A DNA stretch of 32,174 nt from a virus, in IMG/VR virus record IMGVR_UViG_3300035698_004831, positions 1 to 32,174 of that record. One strand, given 5' to 3'. This document shows, one piece after another, positions 21,425-29,176 of this stretch. How positions within the stretch are numbered: the first letter of the stretch is position 1; each line of letters opens with the position of its first letter. The notes beneath the pieces were generated by a model, which was not told where the DNA came from, searched no databases, and saw nothing but the letters and a program-made list of their open reading frames with translations. A program made the translations under genes and the position numbers.

Positions 21425-23545
21425 TTATAAGCTCCTAGTCGAACCCTGTGGTACCTCACCGGGGTTAGTAGCTACATTAGAAGTATCCGTTGGATTGGGG
21501 TTTTGATTTGTTTTACCCTCTTGACCAAACGACTGTGACGGTGAGCCTTCCTCTTGGCCTTGAGCCTTTTCCAAGACTTGCTGTATAAATTGCTGAACTA
21601 CTTGCTGAATTTCGGGTGATAGCTGACCAAACTCAGGGCTCTGTAAGAACTGATTAAACGTATCTAAATATTCAGCTGTTGGTTTTTCCGGCATATTAGG
21701 TTGAGCACCTTGTTGCAGTTGCTGGATATCGAGTAATGCTTGTTGACCATCCTCACCGTTTAACTTATTACCCATTTGCTGACTACTTTCTAATCCCATA
21801 CCGTATTTTGCGGTGTATTCTTCAGGAGATTGTAAGAAGAGCATCAACTTTAATGTACGACCCATTGGATCACTTGCTCCGATGTCTTTATAAAAGGTAT
21901 GTGGATCGATCAGTTTCATCTTGCCCATATCCATAGCTCTGCGTTCTGCTTTAATTTTGTCTGTTCCTGAAGCAGTGGCTATAACCTGCATTCCATCATT
22001 TATCATGTCTCTTTGGAATTTATAAAAGGTAGTCTTACCATCTTCTCCTAGTACTTCAGTAAAGTCCTCTTCGTTTCTTCTGAGTTTTGTTAGTTGAAGG
22101 TCGGCTCTTACCATCTTCTCGGCAGCATATGTAATAGTTTCGTCTACAAGGTTGTCGTCTAACGCGAAGTTGCCCTCTCGTGCTATTTGGCTTGTAGTGG
22201 CTACATCAGTCTGTATCTCGCCTCTGGTTGCATTTGTGCCACCCTTGGCAAACAGTCTATCTCTAGTATCGCCATAGTCCTTGAACTCTTGTACAGTGGG
22301 AAGATCAGGTGGGATAATTCCATGCACATCCCTTACGTTCCCGTCAACCAATATGTCCTCGTCAGGATCGTTTAGGTCCATCTCTTCAATATCTTCAGCC
22401 TTTAACCCAGATTCCTTTGAAAAGACATTCTTTGTTCTATTAAGAAGCTTCTCTGCAATTATCTTTCCCCTTTGATCTAGGGTGTATTGCATTAGAATCA
22501 TCTGACCTATTCTAGATGTGGCGCTAATAGGAGCTTTACCCATTTGGTCAGAAACCATAAATATATAAGGCTTTTCTGGTTGTTTGAAATAGTTTCTGTA
22601 AACGGTTTCTTCTCTGAATCCTTCAATCTCGGTGCCATTAGTAATAGACTCTCTTACCTTTTCTTCTGTCAGCATTTCTTTGTAAGAAAACAATATCTTT
22701 TCCCCGGACCAGTCCCAATTGGGGTCTTTCATTTTATGTAATATTAATTTGTGATACTTCCAAGCAAGACCTTCAACTCTTTCCCATTTATCCCCTACTT
22801 TGTCATACCAAGTAAACCAAACCTCCCAAGGGTGAACTATTGTTGCTAACTTCTTCTCGGAGGGCTTTTGGCCTTCAGTGAATAGCAAACCATCTTTCTT
22901 TGCTTCTTTTAAAATCTTTTCTTTTTTGTCAGGGAATTTAACAATCAATGCTTTTAGTGAAACATGCAGTCTTTCACCAATTACATCCATTCCAGTTGAT
23001 TCGCTGGTTTTCGAGAAAGCATCTAAAACCATATCTTCTCCTAGTGGGTTTGTGTACTCTATATCTCCATGTCTTCCTTTTTCGGGGTTCCAAAACCATT
23101 TAATAGAACCAAAGTAATCAATGGGTTCTCTTTTGAAGGCAACCGTAAGGACTTGTCGTCTTTCTCTCGCCTTGCTTCTAGCATCTATTACTTTGCTTAT
23201 ATCATCAGCTATTTTCTGGTTATCCTCTCCTTGAATACCCGGAGTAACAATGAAGTCTGGCATCTTGGACACAGATATAGCCTTTAATTGGCGCTCTGAT
23301 TCCCAAATTACATTATCTGACCACTTACCCTCATAGTCTTTCAGCTTTTTGATGTCTACTTGTTTTCCTTCGTAGTATTTCTCGTTTCTCTCCCTATGTT
23401 CTTTTAAATTGTGTTTACTTTCGAACTCCTTTTCGTTTACATCTAGTCGATCTGTCAACATCTTCTCTAACTCTTTATCATCAATACCAATATTAAGAGC
23501 GTCTTGTTCTACTATCTCGTTTTGTTGGTCGGATTGAGTTTCCAT
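21425..23545 (-). CDS. Portal protein
   Basis: This 706-residue protein lies after the terminase and before the scaffold and capsid genes, the usual portal position. It starts with an acidic helical part, then ENLIW-type core strings (YEGKWSDNVIWESERQLKAI, DFIVTPGIQGEDNQKIADDI), the wing and stem region (SATSRIGQMILMQYTLDQRG), and a Gln/Pro-rich C-terminal tail (QQVVQQFIQQVLEK; about 620-706). Length and order are nearer to P22-type portals than to the shorter T7 type. TATAAT is six bases before the ATG and no Shine-Dalgarno site is seen. Confidence 0.9.
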   Translation of the reverse strand: METQSDQQNEIVEQDALNIGIDDKELEKMLTDRLDVNEKEFESKHNLKEHRERNEKYYEGKQVDIKKLKDYEGKWSDNVIWESERQLKAISVSKMPDFIVTPGIQGEDNQKIADDISKVIDARSKARERRQVLTVAFKREPIDYFGSIKWFWNPEKGRHGDIEYTNPLGEDMVLDAFSKTSESTGMDVIGERLHVSLKALIVKFPDKKEKILKEAKKDGLLFTEGQKPSEKKLATIVHPWEVWFTWYDKVGDKWERVEGLAWKYHKLILHKMKDPNWDWSGEKILFSYKEMLTEEKVRESITNGTEIEGFREETVYRNYFKQPEKPYIFMVSDQMGKAPISATSRIGQMILMQYTLDQRGKIIAEKLLNRTKNVFSKESGLKAEDIEEMDLNDPDEDILVDGNVRDVHGIIPPDLPTVQEFKDYGDTRDRLFAKGGTNATRGEIQTDVATTSQIAREGNFALDDNLVDETITYAAEKMVRADLQLTKLRRNEEDFTEVLGEDGKTTFYKFQRDMINDGMQVIATASGTDKIKAERRAMDMGKMKLIDPHTFYKDIGASDPMGRTLKLMLFLQSPEEYTAKYGMGLESSQQMGNKLNGEDGQQALLDIQQLQQGAQPNMPEKPTAEYLDTFNQFLQSPEFGQLSPEIQQVVQQFIQQVLEKAQGQEEGSPSQSFGQEGKTNQNPNPTDTSNVATNPGEVPQGSTRSL

Positions 23546-23551
23546 ATGTTA

Positions 23552-23557
23552 ATTATA
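23552..23557 (-). promoter_or_regulatory. -10-like box before the portal gene
   Basis: TATAAT, six bases (TAACAT) before the ATG at 23545, overlapping the stop of the zinc-ribbon gene (GTA TAA). A TG pair is directly adjacent upstream. No ribosome-binding site. Confidence 0.4.
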
Positions 23558-23810
23558 CATCAATTTGTCTTGATAGGATTCTATCGATTAAATACTTCTG
23601 TCTACAAGATGCATTGCTACATTGAATCACGACTGGAATTTCAACTGGAGCATATCCGGGAGCAATACTCACCAATCTACCCTTGTATTGAAAAACTGGG
23701 TTTCTGCACCTTGGGCAGTTAAACATAGTGAAGTCGTTAGTGTAGTTTTCAACAATAGATACCGTAACAACGTCTATATCTTTGATCACGTTTCTGATTT
23801 TTACTTTCAT
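23553..23810 (-). CDS. Small zinc-ribbon protein between terminase and portal
   Basis: This 85-residue protein has two Cys pairs, CPRC (in the middle) and CSNASC (near the end), separated by about 35 residues, which fits a zinc ribbon or rubredoxin-like knuckle. The start overlaps the terminase stop (ATGA). Genes in this position are usually packaging or portal accessory genes. No function known. Confidence 0.75.
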   Translation of the reverse strand: MKVKIRNVIKDIDVVTVSIVENYTNDFTMFNCPRCRNPVFQYKGRLVSIAPGYAPVEIPVVIQCSNASCRQKYLIDRILSRQIDV

Positions 23811-25270
23811 ACTTTCGGATATTTTCGCTTGCCTTTCTTTATCTTACCAAATGCGTCTAAATCTAGTTTTGTAATCATGGGTTGTTTTGCTTTTAGAGGC
23901 TGTTTTTGATGAATACCGCCAATCTTTGTAGAATCTACCCATTTTATCCAAGCCAAGAAATAGGAGACGTCATCAACTGCATGATCCTCGAGGTGTGTAT
24001 CTAAGTCCTCTGGTTTGTTGTCAGCTGGCATCATCATTGGAATTGTGCGAATTAGGTTGGGACAGTCCTTTGTAATCATCCAGTAAGGTAAATCATCAAT
24101 CGCAACCCTCATCCAATTCTCCATTGCTGCCCACCGTGCTACCCTATTTCGTGAACCACGTTGGAAAGATGGTCTTATACCCAATAACTCTTCAAAAGCT
24201 TTAATCATCTGGTCAGTTATGCTCATTGAGCCATCAGATAGGGGGTTCATCATTGACGGATCGGTTATGATTTTATCAACCTGATTATAATCAAAATCAC
24301 TCGTAAGGGCTTCTACTTGTTCGTGTGGTGATTTACCTGTTGAATACTCTTCTTTGAATGTTATTATCCTTTTGAATTTAACACCCTCGTATTCAATAGG
24401 GACTAATACGTGCTTGTGTGAAGAAAAGGGTGCTGTTCGGCCCCAATCCATTGAATCATAGACTGAATACTCTTTTAGTGGAATGATGCTCTTGTCTAAA
24501 CCATGTGTTGACCAGTTCCAGCGAGGGAAGAACCTACCAGAACCCTCTTCGAAAGAGGCCATATATTCTTGGTTAAACCATGAAAGCTTACCTTTCTCTT
24601 CTGCCTCGTCTCTTTTCTCGTCAATATAATCCACAAAGGTTTTCTTTTCGTGGCTACCTTCAGGCCATGCTAGATTGTCATAGCTTGAGAAATGCCAAGT
24701 CATCCAGTCTTTGTGAGACTTAATTATCTTCCCGTGATCAGGTATTATCTTTTTGTGATCACCTTTTAACGCAAAGTCGTGGAAATGATTAAGACCCTTA
24801 GGTGTTCCAATATAGAGCATTCTATGATTAGGTGAATCTGCAAGGGCTGGCTCAATAACATCAAACGCTTCTGGTTTCATATCTGCTGACTCATCCCAAC
24901 CTATAAAATCTATGCCGGACCCTCTAAGTGAATCGTAATTGTCGCTTCCTTTTAATCTAATCCAAGAGTTTGTTTGTTTGAAGAATAAGGAAAGCTCTGA
25001 TTTGTCTGCCTTACAGATACCCGACTGAACTAGAGGCATGAAATATTTTGTTATATCGGGATCAACCCAATAGATCTCCTTAGCCTGTCTATATAATGGT
25101 AGTACTATCCAACTGATCTGACCTTCTAACTGCATGGAGCGCGCAATAGCTTCGTTTAATAGGAGAGCTGACTTACCAAACCTTCTACCGGCTACTACTG
25201 TACGATATTTAGCCTCATTCTCATGGATGAGTATTTGGTTGGCGTGTGGGTTGTAAAGTTCTAAATCCAT
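23807..25270 (-). CDS. Terminase large subunit (TerL)
   Basis: This 487-residue packaging motor has the two expected domains. The ATPase has Walker A GRRFGKS (28-34) and Walker B FIGWDESAD (D126, E127). The RNase-H-like nuclease has SMDWGRTAP (first Asp), IITDPSM (second) and DHAVDDVSY (429-437; last Asp). It cuts concatemeric DNA and pumps it into the prohead through the portal. It starts directly after the TGA of the methylase-like fragment, with no spacer and no Shine-Dalgarno site. Confidence 0.95.
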   Translation of the reverse strand: MDLELYNPHANQILIHENEAKYRTVVAGRRFGKSALLLNEAIARSMQLEGQISWIVLPLYRQAKEIYWVDPDITKYFMPLVQSGICKADKSELSLFFKQTNSWIRLKGSDNYDSLRGSGIDFIGWDESADMKPEAFDVIEPALADSPNHRMLYIGTPKGLNHFHDFALKGDHKKIIPDHGKIIKSHKDWMTWHFSSYDNLAWPEGSHEKKTFVDYIDEKRDEAEEKGKLSWFNQEYMASFEEGSGRFFPRWNWSTHGLDKSIIPLKEYSVYDSMDWGRTAPFSSHKHVLVPIEYEGVKFKRIITFKEEYSTGKSPHEQVEALTSDFDYNQVDKIITDPSMMNPLSDGSMSITDQMIKAFEELLGIRPSFQRGSRNRVARWAAMENWMRVAIDDLPYWMITKDCPNLIRTIPMMMPADNKPEDLDTHLEDHAVDDVSYFLAWIKWVDSTKIGGIHQKQPLKAKQPMITKLDLDAFGKIKKGKRKYPKV

Positions 25271-25645
25271 TCATTTATTTGCTTTATAAAATGCTTCTGC
25301 GAATCCTCTTGGTGTTATTGCCCTTTTAGCTGCTTGCTTACTGCCTGTTATATCAGAAATACTTGGCAATTTCCGGTTGTTTATTTTGTTTCTTGCAACT
25401 TGGTCATCCGTCATCTCAATTGGTTTCCTTGTCGGTTCCTTGAAAAATCCCCATAGGTCTGTTTTTTTTGTATATGGATCACCAAACTCGTAAGGATTGA
25501 ATGTCATCGCTGGCTTCCCCAAAAATTGTCTTAGGAAACCTGTTGGGTTCTCTAATGCCCAAAACTTTAATGCTCCGTTCTTTGCGTATCTAGGCTTATA
25601 TCTACACTCCCATATAATATTCATGCACGCTTCTACCACTTCCAT
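25271..25645 (-). pseudogene. C-terminal fragment of a DNA-methylase-like protein
   Basis: This 124-residue frame contains FWALENPTGFLRQFLGKPAM and YEFGDPYTKKTDLWGFF. The ENP and YG-P-x2-R/K patterns resemble motifs VI and VIII of cytosine-C5 methylase-like phage proteins. The N-terminal SAM-binding loop and the PCQ motif are missing. In-frame reading continues upstream as VEKPRDFREGM (to 25675), which looks like coding sequence, but ends at a TAG with no start codon. Just there lies a 66-base copy of another gene's start (25653-25718). I read this as the tail of a gene whose front was lost by recombination. It could still be made from ATG 25645. Confidence 0.6.
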
Positions 25646-25652
25646 TCCTTCT

Positions 25653-25718
25653 CTAAAGTCTCTTGGTTTCTCTACCTAGGTCTGATTTTAATATCTCTAA
25701 TAATAGTTTTTCGTTCAT
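25653..25718 (-). pseudogene. Truncated copy of the 5' end of the gene at 28561
   Basis: This 21-residue frame, MNEKLLLEILKSDLGRETKR, matches the first 19 residues of the 90-residue protein at 28289-28561 (MNEKLLLKILESDLGRETKE). The DNA agrees at about 50 of 57 positions, then the similarity ends where the methylase-like frame begins. Its ATG overlaps the stop of the 90-residue gene at 25715 (ATGA). It is probably a recombination scar, although it may still help couple translation. Confidence 0.6.
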
Positions 25719-25987
25719 ATAGCAAAATATCCTTCTACTTTTTCAAAATTCGGATAGATATTGTAAAACCCCCATAAAACATAATAATCTTTGTAATATT
25801 TTATCAACTTTCTGGAATAACCGCTTGTCTCTATAATATAAGTCAAAAAATGATATTCTTCGGATGGTAGAAATATTTTCAATGGTAACTTCTTGTATTT
25901 AGCAGTCCAGTCACTTATCTGCCTCAACAAATTTGATATCGTAAAAACGTTATGATTGTCTCTTTTATATATAAAGTTTTCGTTCAT
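25715..25987 (-). CDS. Hypothetical aromatic-rich protein
   Basis: This 90-residue protein is rich in Tyr, Phe and Lys (ISDWTAKYKKLPLKIFLPSE, KLIKYYKDYYVLWGFYNIYP). It looks like a small alpha/beta protein. Start and stop both overlap neighbouring genes by ATGA. It lies inside the cassette bounded by the two repeated flanks described in the findings. No family recognised. Confidence 0.65.
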   Translation of the reverse strand: MNENFIYKRDNHNVFTISNLLRQISDWTAKYKKLPLKIFLPSEEYHFLTYIIETSGYSRKLIKYYKDYYVLWGFYNIYPNFEKVEGYFAI

Positions 25988-26148
25988 TTTTCTTGATGTA
26001 AAAGTAACATAATAAGTGACAACTCAAACTGGTGATTTTGTGCTATTGCGAGAATTTTAATATTGACTGGCATATTTGACAAAAGAATCCTATCGGTGCT
26101 TTCGTGTGTCGTTTTGATTAATTTCTTAACTGTTATATTTTGTTTCAT
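25984..26148 (-). CDS. Small hypothetical protein after the RNA ligase
   Basis: The start is ATG 26148, overlapping the RNA ligase stop (ATGA). The 54-residue product begins MKQNITVKKLIKTTHESTDR and ends in a hydrophobic segment (ELSLIMLLL) with a short charged tail. The start-codon region is nearly identical in DNA to that of the small gene at 28657. No function known. Confidence 0.55.
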   Translation of the reverse strand: MKQNITVKKLIKTTHESTDRILLSNMPVNIKILAIAQNHQFELSLIMLLLHQEK

Positions 26149-27167
26149 TTTGTTCTTTCTATTCCACCAGCTGGTGATATGTCTTTCCATACCTCCTTTA
26201 TTTCACTCTTTTTATATTTCTTAAACATTTTCTTGGCTTGTTCTTTTCTAGTAGGTAAATCCTTAACCTTCTCCCAATCTTTTATTGCAGTCATCTCTAG
26301 AATAGCAAATGCTTTCTCCAACCCTTCTTTTGTTTTCTCTACCCAATCAATAAATTCATCTGGTACTCGGTCCATTAATTCATCAAAACTTTCGCTATGC
26401 CTAAGCAAGTCCCAGATACTTTTTGAGTTAACGCCAGTAACCAGTCTATGAAGCCTTACGTACTCCTCATATTTCATTTTCATTCTGACTCCTGACTTAT
26501 ACCTAATAACAAATCCTTCTGCGTTATCTCGCATAACCTTAGTAATTTCATCTACGCTGTCAAAGCTAAACCTTTTAACTGTGGGTATCTTCCAAGTCTT
26601 AGCAAACGCTTCTAGCTCATCGTAGGAAAGCTCCTCGTCTTTATTTATATAGTAGCAAGCAATAAGAAACAAATCTTCAACCTCTCCATAGTTAACCACT
26701 ATCCTGTTTTGGGGGTATATGATTTCGAACAAGTATGTTTTGTCCTTGTCAAAAGGAACATCTTTATACTTTTTGCGTAAGATTTCATTTGCCTTAATTG
26801 CTTGGTCGCTAACAAAGCTACCCCTAGTGGATATGTTTGGTTGGCCTTTAGAGTCAAAGTATAAAATTCCAAGGGAGCCGTCTAGTTTGTCAAACACCTC
26901 AAATTCTTCTATGGGTAATGCTGGAAGCTTGCTGTCCTCTCCAGTATGTTCTCCATAGTTAAAAAACTTTTTAAATGGCCTAGCTTTAATGTTGCCTTCA
27001 AGGTCAGTTATTAGCCCACGAGCTATTGTGGTTTCTGGTGTCCACTCTTTGCTGAATTGCGCTTTGTGTGTGTAGCTCCAAACCAATAGGTCATCCGTAG
27101 GATGCTTTTGTACACTAATAAATTTCTGTTCTACTAGCTCATTAAATTTAGAGAGGTTAATTTTCAT
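26145..27167 (-). CDS. T4 Rnl1-like RNA ligase
   Basis: This 340-residue ATP-dependent ligase has motif I FDKLDGSLG with the nucleotidyl-accepting Lys (K94), close in position to K99 of T4 Rnl1; motif III-like YLFEIIYPQNRIV; motif IV EGFVIRY; and motif V VRMKMKYEEYVRLHR. Rnl1 enzymes seal 5'-phosphate and 3'-hydroxyl RNA ends and in T4 repair host-cleaved tRNA. The gene starts on the stop of the nucleotidyltransferase (ATGA), so the two are probably made together. The last 16 residues (VWKDISPAGGIERTK) recur in an unrelated zinc protein at 28654. No kinase-phosphatase gene is seen in this window. Confidence 0.9.
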   Translation of the reverse strand: MKINLSKFNELVEQKFISVQKHPTDDLLVWSYTHKAQFSKEWTPETTIARGLITDLEGNIKARPFKKFFNYGEHTGEDSKLPALPIEEFEVFDKLDGSLGILYFDSKGQPNISTRGSFVSDQAIKANEILRKKYKDVPFDKDKTYLFEIIYPQNRIVVNYGEVEDLFLIACYYINKDEELSYDELEAFAKTWKIPTVKRFSFDSVDEITKVMRDNAEGFVIRYKSGVRMKMKYEEYVRLHRLVTGVNSKSIWDLLRHSESFDELMDRVPDEFIDWVEKTKEGLEKAFAILEMTAIKDWEKVKDLPTRKEQAKKMFKKYKKSEIKEVWKDISPAGGIERTK

Positions 27168-27826
27168 TTCCAATTTTCCTTTCTTACCTTCAACAGAAAA
27201 TCGTTAACCTTATCCACGTTAGTAATCCTCTTGTTTGTTTTATCGTATGCTTTCTCAACCTTTAATTGCCATTCGCTTGTAACCTGAATTACCTCACCAA
27301 TAGTAAAACCACCTTCCTTGAACTTTCTAACTATCTCTCCAACTGGCGTGTCTGCAACTCTTACTGTAAACGTGCCTGTTTTTAATAGTTCGTATGCGTT
27401 ATATAAAACCCTCAGATAAGCAGCAGCGTACTTTTCCCTTCGACCATCCTTATTGTCTAAGAACTTTTTTCTTTGGTTTAATCCATATCCAATAAAGGCA
27501 TTTCTAACATCGATGCTATTCCAAACATGAGGAAATAGGCTTCTCATTTCCATGCCAATTTCATCAGAGTCGGCAATCGGAGCTAGAAAAACCTCAAGAA
27601 TTGTGGGATTGCTCTTAGTTGCCAAGAAAAGGAAGTGTCCTATTTCGTATGAAGTATCATCAACCTTTCCTTCAATCCAGCTTGTGTGTTTTTTCTTCGG
27701 GCCCAAGGCTAGAATCTCATTAGTCGGTTGCACAAAAACTCCCCGATAATCAAAATCGCTATCTTTGTTTGCTAGACCGTGAGCATGAGATCCAACAATC
27801 GTTTTTAGTATCGTTTTGTTTTTCAT
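27164..27826 (-). CDS. Pol-beta-superfamily nucleotidyltransferase
   Basis: This 220-residue protein has the signature VGSHAHGLANKDSDFDYRG: the GS of the helix turn (12-13) and the acidic D-x-D metal-binding pair (D24, D26). It then continues with the helical region typical of the COG3541-type predicted nucleotidyltransferases (YAAAYLRVLYNAYELLKTG, GEIVRKFKEGG). Its substrate is unknown. Since it is translationally coupled with an RNA ligase, RNA-end modification before ligation is a reasonable hypothesis. It abuts the small-terminase-like gene upstream (TAA ATG). Confidence 0.85.
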   Translation of the reverse strand: MKNKTILKTIVGSHAHGLANKDSDFDYRGVFVQPTNEILALGPKKKHTSWIEGKVDDTSYEIGHFLFLATKSNPTILEVFLAPIADSDEIGMEMRSLFPHVWNSIDVRNAFIGYGLNQRKKFLDNKDGRREKYAAAYLRVLYNAYELLKTGTFTVRVADTPVGEIVRKFKEGGFTIGEVIQVTSEWQLKVEKAYDKTNKRITNVDKVNDFLLKVRKENWK

Positions 27827-28108
27827 TTATTTTTGCTTTAACGATTCATGGAAGAATATATTGACTGCTCCCTGAATCTCGGTTTGTTGTTTAGGCATTC
27901 CTTCCATTCGGTTAAATAACTCTTTGATTGCTGAAACATTGCCTTTAGTACATTCTACCCAAAGTTTCTTGCTCACCGCCTCTTTAAATGATTTTTTGCT
28001 TAACGGATCTATCTGCTCACCAACTTCTTCTAACAACTCAGCCCATGCCCAACCCTTAGGTGGCCTACCTTTTCTATTTATGTTAGGATCGCCTTTCTTA
28101 AATGGCAT
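27827..28108 (-). CDS. Small-terminase-like protein (putative TerS)
   Basis: This 93-residue protein starts with a basic Asn/Gly/Arg motif (PFKKGDPNINRKGRPPKGW) like DUF5681 proteins, which often lie beside the large terminase. The rest is helical (SFKEAVSKKLWVECTKGNVS, AIKELFNRMEGMPKQ), as in small terminase proteins. TerS selects phage DNA and regulates the large subunit. About 2.5 kb of RNA-repair and cassette genes separate it from TerL here, which is unusual. Confidence 0.65.
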   Translation of the reverse strand: MPFKKGDPNINRKGRPPKGWAWAELLEEVGEQIDPLSKKSFKEAVSKKLWVECTKGNVSAIKELFNRMEGMPKQQTEIQGAVNIFFHESLKQK

Positions 28109-28115
28109 TGTTTTT

Positions 28116-28292
28116 CTATTGTTTTACAGTCTCTATTATAACCCTAAAATTAGCTGGTTGCTGAATACTCATTGTTTTTGCTATCTTCTCTCGTTCGTAT
28201 TCTCCTACTTCTAATGTGATAGTATACGAACCGTCAACTTTGGGGCCATAGACCTTGATTTTATCCGCTATTATTTCTATCTTGTCTTTCAT
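28116..28292 (-). CDS. Small hypothetical protein
   Basis: This 58-residue frame (MKDKIEIIADKIKVYGPKVD...) has alternating polar and hydrophobic residues of a small beta protein (SYTITLEVGEYEREKI, NFRVIIETVKQ). The start overlaps the stop of the 90-residue gene (ATGA) and it ends seven bases before the next gene. It fills what would otherwise be an empty gap. No family recognised. Confidence 0.65.
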   Translation of the reverse strand: MKDKIEIIADKIKVYGPKVDGSYTITLEVGEYEREKIAKTMSIQQPANFRVIIETVKQ

Positions 28293-28561
28293 TTTTCATC
28301 TTCTTTTGTAACTTCTTCTATTGTTTCCTCCATTGCTTCTTTTTCTTCTTTTGCTTTTGGATGATCTTTCAGGTAAACCTTTTCTCTACTAGGTCTTCTT
28401 ACTGAACCTACTCTGCCTTCTTTCTTTTGAATAGGGGCTTTTGCGCTAACTTCACTGTCTTCTTTGAGATTAGAAGGTAACAACCAATAAGAGAATATCT
28501 TTTCTTTGGTTTCTCTACCTAGGTCTGATTCTAGTATTTTAAGTAATAGTTTTTCGTTCAT
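28289..28561 (-). CDS. Charged hypothetical protein
   Basis: This 90-residue protein starts MNEKLLLKILESDLGRETKE and continues with a Lys/Arg/Glu-rich, probably disordered end (KEEKEAMEETIEEVTKEDEK). Its first 19 codons recur as a fragment at 25653-25718. It lies in the same operon chain, with ATGA overlap to the next gene. No family recognised. Confidence 0.65.
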   Translation of the reverse strand: MNEKLLLKILESDLGRETKEKIFSYWLLPSNLKEDSEVSAKAPIQKKEGRVGSVRRPSREKVYLKDHPKAKEEKEAMEETIEEVTKEDEK

Positions 28562-28567
28562 TTTATT

Positions 28568-28657
28568 TTAATATTGCGGGAATGGTACCAAAACAGAAAA
28601 CATCCATCCTGCTAACCATGCCCAAAACAAAAAGAATAAATGTTCACCAAGTTTCAT
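28568..28657 (-). CDS. Tiny membrane protein
   Basis: This 29-residue frame, MKLGEHLFFLFWAWLAGWMF then SVLVPFPQY, is one hydrophobic helix with four aromatic residues in the first half. The ATG overlaps the stop of the zinc protein gene (ATGA). The bases around that start agree with those at 26148. Small, but its fit into the overlap chain favours a real gene. Confidence 0.5.
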   Translation of the reverse strand: MKLGEHLFFLFWAWLAGWMFSVLVPFPQY

Positions 28658-28992
28658 TTTGTTCTTTCTATCCCCCCCATTGGGCTGATATCTCCCCATA
28701 CGTTCTTGGCGTTCTTAATCTCTTTTTTAGTATGTATTCCTTCTGTTATCATGGCTTCTGCTCTTTCCGGGTATGCTTCTATAAATTCCTTTGATAGTTG
28801 GCCGTCACGGTATTTCTGTACTGTGCTCTTGAAATGTGCTTTTCTTCCTTCTTTTATGTCATCGCTTGTGAACTCAACTTGAGTGCTCGGCTTTTTGAAA
28901 CTCTTGTGCCTATCCTGACAGGTTTTGCAAGGTAGAACACCTAACTGTGGGTTCTTTATTGCTTTGCCTGCATTACAGTTTGGACATAGCAT
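28654..28992 (-). CDS. Zinc-ribbon protein with shared C-terminal tail
   Basis: The start is ATG 28992 (MLCPNCNAGKAIKNPQLGVL), one base after the TGA of the upstream gene. CPNC and CKTC form a zinc ribbon, as in a common small phage protein of unknown role. The rest is helical and charged. The end, VWGDISPMGGIERTK, is almost identical to the end of the RNA ligase at 26145, and the DNA around both stop codons also agrees. Confidence 0.8.
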   Translation of the reverse strand: MLCPNCNAGKAIKNPQLGVLPCKTCQDRHKSFKKPSTQVEFTSDDIKEGRKAHFKSTVQKYRDGQLSKEFIEAYPERAEAMITEGIHTKKEIKNAKNVWGDISPMGGIERTK

Positions 28993-28993
28993 T

Positions 28994-29176
28994 TCATTTG
29001 ACAAAAATGTTATACAGATAAAAATATAAAAACCACATCAATATCCCATAAAGTGCTTGTGCTCTATCAGAATATTCTTCATTAAAAAATTCTCTACCTC
29101 CATGAGCCCAATATTCTATTGCTCTTGAACAAGACACCATCCCCCACCAAACTAATGTCCAAAGTATGAACTTCAT
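28994..29176 (-). CDS. Small two-helix membrane protein
   Basis: This 60-residue protein has a hydrophobic N-terminus (MKFILWTLVWWGMVSC), a charged loop (HGGREFFNEEYSDRA), and a second hydrophobic helix (LYGILMWFLYFYLYNIF). Its ribosome-binding site (GGAGG) lies within the last codons of groEL, and its ATG overlaps the groEL stop. Possible roles include superinfection exclusion or membrane stress, but none is shown by the sequence. Confidence 0.65.
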   Translation of the reverse strand: MKFILWTLVWWGMVSCSRAIEYWAHGGREFFNEEYSDRAQALYGILMWFLYFYLYNIFVK

